Below, piece by piece: positions 1 through 6,117 of a stretch of DNA of 11,562 bases. Below the pieces are notes generated by a model that worked only from the letters and a program-made list of their open reading frames with translations, made no database searches and had not been told where the DNA came from. Each line of letters starts with the position of its first letter. Positions within the stretch are counted from its first letter, which is position 1. Position numbers and translations under genes: made by a program. Source of the DNA: JAPLSN01 sp964482955 (GTDB taxonomy: Bacteria > Spirochaetota > Spirochaetia > Treponematales > UBA12059); contig CAYZZW010000082.1 in the NCBI GenBank assembly GCA_964482955.1, positions 1 to 11,562 of the forward strand, read 5' to 3'.

Positions 1-114
1 GGTACTGCCACGGCGGTCCTGGTGCAAGATCAAAACGCGATTGCGCTTGACAGCATTAAAACTTTCTCCGCGGTCCCTCCGACGCGGGACGCCCGTGGGC
101 CGAAGCCGTGAAGG
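1..114. other. left-edge non-coding stretch
   Basis: No credible gene lies here. The minus-strand reading frames are short and the plus-strand frames only run antisense to the 179-aa gene that ends at 115. A TTGACA hexamer at 47-52 has no matching -10 at the right distance. A short inverted repeat (GTCCC/GGGAC, 8-nt loop, about 74-92) lies downstream of the minus-strand gene and could contribute to termination, but there is no convincing T-tract directly after it. Confidence 0.4.
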
Positions 115-654
115 CTACTTCAGTTTCGAGGTGAGGTCCACGACGAATTTGATGGCTTCGAGGGGGGAAACGGTCGCCGAGAGGACCGAGGTGATCTTGT
201 CGTTCCAGTCGCCGATGGAGGCGCGGATTTTCGATAGGTCGGGCTTCGAGGCGTACTTGCCGCCGATGATCCAGAGCCGATGCCCCTGGAAGCCGCCCTT
301 CTGCGCGCACATGACCACGGACACCGCGGAGCCGATCCGGACGCTCGAAATGCAGTCGTCGATGTCGTTGTCCTTGAGGGCCAGGTCGTAGACGATCGGG
401 TTGTACACGTTCGAGAGGCGGAAGGAGCGCCCCGAGTACTCGACATGCTCGAAGAAGGTGGTGGAATGCTCTTCGGGCGACGGCTCGTCGGACCGCTTGC
501 GGAGATTGCCGACGAATTTGTTGTACGCCTTCATGAGCGGCGTGGCGAAGTAGCGCTCGATCTCGCCCGGGTCCGACAGTTCCTTGATCGCCCAATCCGA
601 ATCCTGGGAAAAGTATCCGTCCTTGCCGATGCCTTCGTGTACGACGATGTCCAT
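115..654 (-). CDS. beta-gamma-crystallin domain, putative calcium-binding protein
   Basis: This 179-aa protein has no signal peptide or membrane segment and is probably cytoplasmic. The C-terminal ~115 residues look like two Greek-key motifs of the beta-gamma-crystallin fold. The first is FEHVEYSG at 68-75, which fits the aromatic-x4-aromatic-x-Gly pattern. The second is around GGFQG at 120-124, with a degenerate first aromatic. Each is followed by a sequence fitting the family's Ca-binding consensus (N/D-N/D-x-x-S/T-S): DDCISS at 99-104 and NDKITS at 151-156. The two copies are evenly spaced, 49 residues between the F-x-G positions and 52 between the Ca motifs. Residues 1-60 are not recognised. 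The start is an ATG with GGAAGGAG ending 6 nt upstream. It lies 108 nt downstream of flgN on the same strand, so it may be cotranscribed or use the TATACT box at 694-699. The fold is inferred from motifs; a structure prediction would decide it. Confidence 0.68.
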   Translation of the reverse strand: MDIVVHEGIGKDGYFSQDSDWAIKELSDPGEIERYFATPLMKAYNKFVGNLRKRSDEPSPEEHSTTFFEHVEYSGRSFRLSNVYNPIVYDLALKDNDIDDCISSVRIGSAVSVVMCAQKGGFQGHRLWIIGGKYASKPDLSKIRASIGDWNDKITSVLSATVSPLEAIKFVVDLTSKLK

Positions 655-693
655 CTTCCGCTCCTTCCGTGGGGTTTCGTTGCGTTTTGGGAA

Positions 694-723
694 AGTATAG
701 TCCGAGTCCGGGCGACGCGCCAG
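694..723 (-). promoter_or_regulatory. candidate promoter of the beta-gamma-crystallin gene
   Basis: On the minus strand there is a TATACT -10 box (694-699, 5 of 6 to consensus). It is preceded by an 18-nt spacer and a weak CTGGCG -35 (718-723, 3 of 6). Transcription would start near 687 and leave a leader of about 33 nt carrying the Shine-Dalgarno. The gene could therefore be expressed separately from the flagellar genes upstream. A GC-rich hairpin (ACGCGC-CAGA-GCGCGT) lies at 715-730, overlapping the -35 region. It has no T-tract, so it is a poor terminator for flgN. Confidence 0.35.
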
Positions 724-762
724 AGCGCGTACCCGCTTCGGGCGCGAGGGGACTTTCGGAAC

Positions 763-1230
763 CTATCCCTTGATGTCGATGACGGTGGCCGAATCGGAGT
801 CCGCGTACACGCTCCGTTTCTTGGCGAAGGGATTCCGGACCGACTTGATCTCTTCGCGGATCAGGTCCATGCGCTGGCGGAGGAGCTGGCGGTTTTCCTC
901 GTTGCGCTTCACGACCTCGTCGCGCAGCGTCTCGAGGGTGCTCTTGATCTCGGGGATGTCGTGGTCGACCGCGCGCGGATAGGCTTCGCGGTACAGTACC
1001 TCGAGCGGATCGATGGCCTTCTGGAAGGTGTAGATCTCGGAGACGATGGAGCGCTCGAGCTCGACGTGGGCCACGAGCGCGTCCACGTCTTCCCGCTCGA
1101 TGTCGGCGCGCTCGTGGCCGACGATCTCCAGGTAGCGCGAGAATTTTTCGCGCTGCTCTAGGAGGAGTTCCCGGAAGCGGCGGAGTATCGACTTGCGCTC
1201 TTCCAGGACTTCCGGACTCAGGTCGGCCAT
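763..1230 (-). CDS. flgN: FlgN-like flagellar export chaperone
   Basis: This 155-aa protein is charged and predicted to be mostly helical, with no signal peptide. Long amphipathic helices span roughly 7-42, 46-72 and 90-130, as expected for the FlgN fold, which keeps hook-filament junction proteins (FlgK/FlgL) unfolded for export. The RNEENRQLLRQRM stretch (109-121) resembles the conserved C-terminal helix of FlgN-like proteins. The tail (133-155, NPFAKK followed by a loop and VIDIKG) is short and probably flexible, a likely client or FlhA contact. The gene starts 15 nt after the fliS stop, and its Shine-Dalgarno (GGAG, 10 nt from ATG) overlaps that stop, so the two are translationally close. 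FlgN proteins diverge strongly in sequence. The call rests on size, helicity, the C-terminal pattern and adjacency to fliS. Confidence 0.68.
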   Translation of the reverse strand: MADLSPEVLEERKSILRRFRELLLEQREKFSRYLEIVGHERADIEREDVDALVAHVELERSIVSEIYTFQKAIDPLEVLYREAYPRAVDHDIPEIKSTLETLRDEVVKRNEENRQLLRQRMDLIREEIKSVRNPFAKKRSVYADSDSATVIDIKG

Positions 1231-1245
1231 GGGCGCCCCGCTCCG

Positions 1246-1674
1246 TCAGCCGGCGATGTTCACGCCGCCCGTGGCCTCTCGGCCGGCGGCCTGGGACGCG
1301 GCCACGGCCCACGCGGCGCGGAGGTCGTCGAGCATGGCGCGTACGCCGCGGATCTTCGCGGAGGATTTCTGGATGTTGGCGTCGAGCAGTTCGCGGTTGA
1401 AGAACATGTACAGCGCGAACAGGCTCTGCGCGATGTCGCCGCCGGATTCGAAATCGAGCGAGGCGACGAGTTCGGTGATGATGTCCTGCGTCTTCGTCAG
1501 GGCCTTGTTGAAACTCTCGATGTACTTCGGGTTCTTCTTCAGGTCCTGGTGCAGGTAATCGACGGCAAGGTCGCACTGCTTGACGGCCTCGGCATAGAGC
1601 ATGACGACGAGTTGGCCGGGACTGGCGGTCCTGACACGGGTCTCTCGGTAGGCTCCCAACGGATTCTGGGTCAT
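1246..1674 (-). CDS. fliS: flagellin-specific export chaperone FliS
   Basis: FliS binds the C-terminal helices of newly made flagellin in the cytoplasm, prevents premature polymerisation and hands it to the flagellar type III export gate. The 142-aa product has the family's hallmarks. Near the N-terminus is AYRETRVRTASPGQLVVMLY (8-27). The central helix motif LDFESGGDIAQSLFALY (73-89) is followed by FFNRELLDANIQKS (91-104). The terminal helix contains VRAMLDDLRAAW (111-122). The length is close to the usual 125-140 residues, with a short Gly/Ala-rich extension after 128. The ATG follows a strong AGGGAGGGGGAG purine run. A sigma-28-type promoter lies 31-57 nt upstream, and flgN follows in the same direction, so this looks like a late flagellar transcription unit. 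Confidence 0.95.
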   Translation of the reverse strand: MTQNPLGAYRETRVRTASPGQLVVMLYAEAVKQCDLAVDYLHQDLKKNPKYIESFNKALTKTQDIITELVASLDFESGGDIAQSLFALYMFFNRELLDANIQKSSAKIRGVRAMLDDLRAAWAVAASQAAGREATGGVNIAG

Positions 1675-1704
1675 GGCGCTCCCCCTCCCTTCGGTCTACT
1701 TCGA

Positions 1705-1731
1705 ATTTCGGCGTTCCCCGTCATGACTTTA
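1705..1731 (-). promoter_or_regulatory. sigma-28 (FliA) type promoter for fliS-flgN
   Basis: Read on the minus strand, TAAA (1728-1731) is separated by exactly 15 nt from GCCGAAAT (1705-1712). The flagellar sigma-28 consensus is TAAA-N15-GCCGATAA, so the -35, the spacing and six of the eight -10 bases match. The base after TAAA is also G, as in the longer TAAAGTTT form. Transcription would start near 1698 and give a leader of roughly 24 nt with the fliS Shine-Dalgarno. This fits control of a late flagellar chaperone by the flagellar sigma factor. Confidence 0.72.
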
Positions 1732-1763
1732 ATGGTTTTGCGGAAGATTACCGACGACCTGCG

Positions 1764-1783
1764 GACGGCGTTCATTCGCCGTC
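1764..1783 (-). repeat. hairpin spanning the stop codon of the J-domain gene
   Basis: A perfect 7-bp inverted repeat (GACGGCG and CGCCGTC) with a 6-nt loop contains the TGA stop of the J-domain gene (1772-1774). No T-run follows, so intrinsic termination would be weak. It could instead protect the 3' end of the mRNA or be coincidental in GC-rich DNA. Confidence 0.3.
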
Positions 1784-2242
1784 GGGAAGCTTGCCCGAGG
1801 TCGCCCAAGACTCGATGCGGCGGTAGGCGTCGTTGATGCGGGCGGCCGTCTCGGTGGCCTGCTTCTGGCGTTCGGGGCTGGCGCCGTGGCGATCCGGATG
1901 GTGTTCCTTGAGGAGGCGTTTGTAGGCGGCTTTCACGTCGGCGAAGGGCGCGCCGTAGTGGAGTCCGAGCGTGGCGTAATCCCGAACGATCCGTTCGGGA
2001 GGGCCGGACGGCCTCGTGCCCGCGGAACTTCGTGCCTCTTCGGCGCGGCGCCTGGCTTCCCGTTCGCGCTCGAGCTTTTCGCGCGCCTCTCGGTCGTTAT
2101 TCAGGTCGGCGTCGAGTTCCGCCATGGCATCGTCCAGGTCGGCGTCCCCGGTCTCGTAGTCGGACACGTCGGAGCGGCGGTCCGAATCGCCCGCGAACAT
2201 CGATTTGAGGAGCGAGCCAAGGCGATCGAAAATCTGGTCCAC
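1772..2242 (-). CDS. C-terminal J-domain (DnaJ-like) co-chaperone
   Basis: J domains stimulate the ATPase of DnaK-type Hsp70 through an invariant HPD tripeptide. This 156-aa protein has a J domain at its C-terminus (about 88-146). It has DYATLGL in helix I, VKAAYKRLLKEHHPDRHG with HPD at 115-117, and ARINDAYRRIES in helix IV. The first ~85 residues are acidic (25-50) and then a charged Arg/Glu-rich helix (50-73). There is no Gly/Phe region, zinc-finger or peptide-binding domain, so this is a class III J protein rather than DnaJ itself. The start is GTG, with AAGAGG 5 nt upstream. It lies upstream of fliS on the same strand, 97 nt away, but fliS has its own promoter. An Hsp70 role in flagellar assembly is possible but only inferred from the neighbourhood. 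Confidence 0.88.
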   Translation of the reverse strand: MDQIFDRLGSLLKSMFAGDSDRRSDVSDYETGDADLDDAMAELDADLNNDREAREKLEREREARRRAEEARSSAGTRPSGPPERIVRDYATLGLHYGAPFADVKAAYKRLLKEHHPDRHGASPERQKQATETAARINDAYRRIESWATSGKLPDGE

Positions 2243-2296
2243 GGAAGCCTCTTGGGAACGAAAATCATCGGGGGCGATCAGAGCCCGCTCGCGGAT

Positions 2297-2325
2297 AATC
2301 TACCCCAAGGCGGGTCGAATATCAA
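2297..2325 (-). promoter_or_regulatory. sigma-70 type promoter of the J-domain gene
   Basis: On the minus strand, TTGATA (2320-2325, 5 of 6) is 17 nt from TAGATT (2297-2302, 4 of 6). Transcription would begin near 2290, giving a leader of about 48 nt before the GTG. It lies in the 142-nt divergent intergenic region shared with psuK. Confidence 0.6.
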
Positions 2326-2348
2326 GTTTCGCGGCGCGCGCGGACGGC

Positions 2349-2379
2349 TGGAACATCGGTTCAAAATCTTCTATATATA
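2349..2379 (+). promoter_or_regulatory. candidate promoter of psuK, possibly leaderless
   Basis: A TATATATA run at 2372-2379 gives -10 matches (TATATA, 4 of 6) just before the psuK ATG at 2385. A weak TGGAAC -35 (3 of 6) sits 17 nt upstream. The predicted transcription start is at or within a few bases of the ATG. No Shine-Dalgarno is visible between the box and the ATG, which fits a leaderless transcript. Confidence 0.42.
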
Positions 2380-2384
2380 CAGTC

Positions 2385-3312
2385 ATGTCCCGACCGATCG
2401 CCGTCGTCGGCGGCCTCAACCTCGACATCCAGGCCCGCTCTTCCGCCCGCTTCCGCCCGGCCGATTCCAATCCGGGCGGAAGCACCTCGGCGCCAGGCGG
2501 CGTGGGACGCAACATCGCCGAAAACATCGCGCGCCTCGGCGTACCCTGCGAGCTCGTGTCCGTGGCCGGCGACGATCCGGATTCCGACCGCCTGATCGCC
2601 TCCTGCGAAAAACTCGGCATCGGCGTCTCGCGTGTCGCGCGCTTCGAAGGCGAAGCGTGTTCCCGCTATGTGTGCCTGCTCGACGCGGACGGGTCGCTCG
2701 TCGGGGCGGTCGCGGCCATGTCGCTCTTCGACCGCTTCGGCCCGGAGGTCGTCGACAAGGCTTCCGACGTCCTGGACATCGCGCGCCTCGTCGTCGTCGA
2801 CGCCAATCCGCGCGTCAACGCGATCGAGACCGTGACCCGGCGCTGCCAGGGGATCCCGATACTCTACGATCCGGTATCGGTCGCCAAGGCCCCCAGGGCG
2901 CTCGGCGTCCTCGGACGCTTTTCGATGATCAAGCCGAACCGGGCGGAAGCGGCCGCGCTCACGGGACTTTCGACCGACACCGCCGCGGGCGTGAAGGCGG
3001 CCGCCCGCAAACTCTGCGACATGGGCGTGAGTGACGTGTTCATGTCGCTCGGGAAACGCGGCATCTATTTCCAGGGCGAATCGGACTCGGGCCTCGTGAC
3101 GCCCCCGCCCGACGCGCCCGAGGCGGTCAACGTCTCCGGCGCGGGGGACGCGGCCGCGGCCGCCCTCGCGTGGGCCACGCTCGAAGGCGCCGACACCCGG
3201 GAAAAAGCCGCGTACGCGCTGGCCGCCGCCCTCATCACGGCCGGATCGCCCGATCCCGTTTCCCCCGAGATGCGTCCCGAAACGATACTGTCGACCATGA
3301 AAGGAGTCATCC

Positions 3313-3329
<17 letters not shown>
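2385..3329 (+). CDS. psuK: pseudouridine kinase, PfkB/ribokinase family
   Basis: It phosphorylates pseudouridine at the 5' position with ATP, giving the substrate of PsuG encoded next door. The 314-aa product has the PfkB layout: an N-terminal GGLNLDI (9-15), an APGGVGRNIAENIARLG substrate-binding segment (36-52), DPVSVAKA (162-169), MIKPNRAEAAALTG (181-194) and the anion-hole/catalytic GAGDAA (252-257) with the catalytic base at Asp255. The kinase fold alone does not fix the substrate. The assignment to pseudouridine comes from the 17-nt overlap with psuG and the NVSGAGD form of the signature. I chose ATG 2385 because the sequence becomes PfkB-like immediately. The frame is open back to 2205, but that extension is Arg/Ser-rich, lies antisense to the J-domain gene and matches nothing. 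No ribosome-binding site precedes the ATG. Confidence 0.9.
3300..3306 (+). promoter_or_regulatory. ribosome-binding site of psuG inside psuK
   Basis: AAAGGAG ends 6 nt before the psuG ATG and lies within the last codons of psuK. It fixes the psuG start and shows the two genes are read from one transcript. Confidence 0.85.
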
Positions 3330-4227
<898 letters not shown>

Positions 4228-4245
4228 CGCAGTAAGGAGATCGGA

Positions 4246-4274
4246 CGCCCAAGGACGGGTTTTCCTTGAGGGCG
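4246..4274 (+). repeat. bulged hairpin between psuG and parE
   Basis: CGCCCAAGGA (4246-4255) pairs with TCCTT and GGGCG (4263-4267 and 4270-4274), forming a 10-bp stem with a 2-nt bulge and a 7-nt loop. There is no U-tract directly after it. It overlaps the -35 region of the candidate parE promoter. It may help end psuG transcription or act as an operator-like element; its function is unknown. Confidence 0.35.
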
Positions 4275-4288
4275 AATTGTGCTACCAT
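4260..4288 (+). promoter_or_regulatory. candidate extended -10 promoter of parE
   Basis: TGCTACCAT at 4280-4288 reads as an extended -10 (TGnTAnnAT). A weak TTTTCC -35 (4260-4265, 3 of 6) lies 17 nt upstream. The predicted start of transcription, 4295-4297, coincides with the ATG at 4297, which would make the message leaderless. Confidence 0.42.
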
Positions 4289-4296
4289 CCGGGGAC

Positions 4297-6108
4297 ATGG
4301 CAGCGAAGAAATCCCAGGCATACGACGAATCGAAGATAAAGACCCTCACGTCGCTCGAGCACATCCGCCTACGCACCGGCATGTACATCGGCCGCCTCGG
4401 CGACGGCTCGAACCCGGACGACGGCATCTACGTCCTCGTGAAGGAAGTCATCGACAACTCCATCGACGAGTACATCATGGGCGCGGGCGACCGCATCGTC
4501 GTCGACATCCACGACGGCGCCGTCTCGATCCGCGACCGCGGCCGCGGCATACCGCTCGGCAAGGTGATCGACTGCGTCTCCACGATCAACACGGGCGCGA
4601 AGTACAACGACGAAGTGTTCCAGTTCTCCGTGGGCTTGAACGGCGTCGGCACGAAGGCCGTCAACGCCCTCTCGCGCCGCTTCCGCGTCGTGTCCTACCG
4701 CGAAGGAAGGGCGTTCGAGGCCGTCTTCGAGCGCGGCGTGCTCAAGTCCAAGAAGGAAGGCCCGGCCGGCAAGGAACGGAACGGCCTCCTCGTCGAGTTC
4801 GAGCCGGACAAGGACATCTTCGGCGACTACGCCTTCAACATGGAGTTCGTCGAAAAGCGCATGCGGAACTACGCGTACCTGAACTCCGGCCTCACCATCG
4901 TCCTGAACGGGCAGGAATTCGCCTCGAAAAACGGGCTCCACGACCTGCTCTTCGACGAGACCGGGGAGGAGACGCTCTACGAGATCGGGTACTGGAAGGG
5001 CGACAAGATCGAGTTCTCGTTCACGCACACGAACAACTACGGCGAGGAATACTTCAGCTTCGTGAACGGCCAGCACACCTCGGACGGCGGCACGCACCTG
5101 TCCGCCTTCCGCGAGGGCTTCCTCAAAGCCATCAACGAATTCTACCAGGCCAACTACCGCGGAGAGGACGTGCGCGAGGGCATCGCGGCGGCCGTGGCCA
5201 TCAAGCTGCAGAATCCCCTCTTCGAGAGCCAGACGAAGAACAAGCTCGGCAACACGGAGATCAAGCCGTGGATCATGCAGGAGGTGAAGCGCGGCCTCGA
5301 CGACTTCCTCCGGCGCAACCCCCAGGCCGCGAAGAAGCTCCAGGACAAGATCGTCTCCAACGAAAAGCTCCGCACCGAGCTCAACATCGTCAAGAAGGAA
5401 GCCAAGGAAGCGGCCAAGAAGATCGAGCTCAAGATCCCCAAGCTCCGCGACTGCAAGTACCACCTCGGCGACGGCGACAAGGGCGAGCTGTCCACGATCT
5501 TCCTCACCGAGGGCGACTCCGCGGCCGGCTCCATGGTCAGCTCCCGCGACGTGTACACGCAGGCCATCTTCTCCCTGCGCGGCAAGCCCGAGAACATGTA
5601 CGGCAAGAAGCGCACCGCCATCTACAAGAACGAGGAGTTCTACAACATGATGATGGCGCTCGGAATCGAGAACGGCGTCGACACCCTGCGCTACGGCCGC
5701 ATCGTCATCGCCACCGACGCCGACTACGACGGCTTCCACATCCGCAACCTGCTCCTCACCTTCTTCCTCGGCTACTTCGAGGAGCTCGTGACGCAGGGTC
5801 GCGTGCTGATCCTCGAGACGCCCATCTTCCGCGTGCGCGACAAGAAGACGACGAAGTACTGCTACAGCACGAAGGAGCGCGACGAAGCCCTCGGCGAGCT
5901 CGGCCGCGGCGCGGAGGTGACCCGGTTCAAGGGCCTCGGCGAGATCAGCCCCAAGGAATTCGGGCAGTTCATCGGCGAGGACATGCGGACGATCAAGGTC
6001 GACGTCCAGGCCCTGAAGGGCGTCCCCGAGGTGCTCGAGTTCTACATGGGCAAGAACACCCCCGACCGCCGCGAATACATCATGCAAAACCTCATCAACG
6101 ACCTGTAA
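4297..6108 (+). CDS. parE: DNA topoisomerase IV subunit B (ATPase)
   Basis: This is the ATPase subunit of a type IIA topoisomerase that, with ParC, decatenates and relaxes chromosomal DNA. The 603-aa product has a GHKL ATPase domain with catalytic Glu50 in KEVIDNSID, RGRGIP (81-86), GLNGVGTKAVNALS (113-126) and the transducer QTK loop (312-314). A TOPRIM domain follows, with EGDSAAGS (405-412), SLRGKPENMYG (426-436) and DADYD (474-478) for metal binding. It ends with the usual RREYIMQNL. It lacks the ~170-aa insert of E. coli GyrB. The compact length, the RLGDGSNPDDGIYVLVKE opening and a ParC partner without a GyrA box favour ParE over GyrB. A GTG at 4279 with GAGGG 6 nt upstream is a real alternative start, adding six residues. 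I prefer ATG 4297 because homology-like sequence begins after it. Confidence 0.9.
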   Translation: MAAKKSQAYDESKIKTLTSLEHIRLRTGMYIGRLGDGSNPDDGIYVLVKEVIDNSIDEYIMGAGDRIVVDIHDGAVSIRDRGRGIPLGKVIDCVSTINTGAKYNDEVFQFSVGLNGVGTKAVNALSRRFRVVSYREGRAFEAVFERGVLKSKKEGPAGKERNGLLVEFEPDKDIFGDYAFNMEFVEKRMRNYAYLNSGLTIVLNGQEFASKNGLHDLLFDETGEETLYEIGYWKGDKIEFSFTHTNNYGEEYFSFVNGQHTSDGGTHLSAFREGFLKAINEFYQANYRGEDVREGIAAAVAIKLQNPLFESQTKNKLGNTEIKPWIMQEVKRGLDDFLRRNPQAAKKLQDKIVSNEKLRTELNIVKKEAKEAAKKIELKIPKLRDCKYHLGDGDKGELSTIFLTEGDSAAGSMVSSRDVYTQAIFSLRGKPENMYGKKRTAIYKNEEFYNMMMALGIENGVDTLRYGRIVIATDADYDGFHIRNLLLTFFLGYFEELVTQGRVLILETPIFRVRDKKTTKYCYSTKERDEALGELGRGAEVTRFKGLGEISPKEFGQFIGEDMRTIKVDVQALKGVPEVLEFYMGKNTPDRREYIMQNLINDL

Positions 6109-6117
6109 GGCAGCACA

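Noticed and set aside
47..52. TTGACA as a plus-strand promoter
   Set aside because: No -10-like hexamer lies 16-18 nt downstream and no plus-strand gene follows.
56..1576. 506-codon minus-strand open frame across the flagellar genes
   Set aside because: It is out of frame with fliS, flgN and the crystallin-like gene, all of which have family motifs and ribosome-binding sites; the translation is Arg/Pro-rich noise.
2205..2384. N-terminal extension of psuK
   Set aside because: The added 60 residues are unlike any PfkB N-terminus, run antisense to the J-domain gene and its promoter, and the kinase sequence begins right at ATG 2385.
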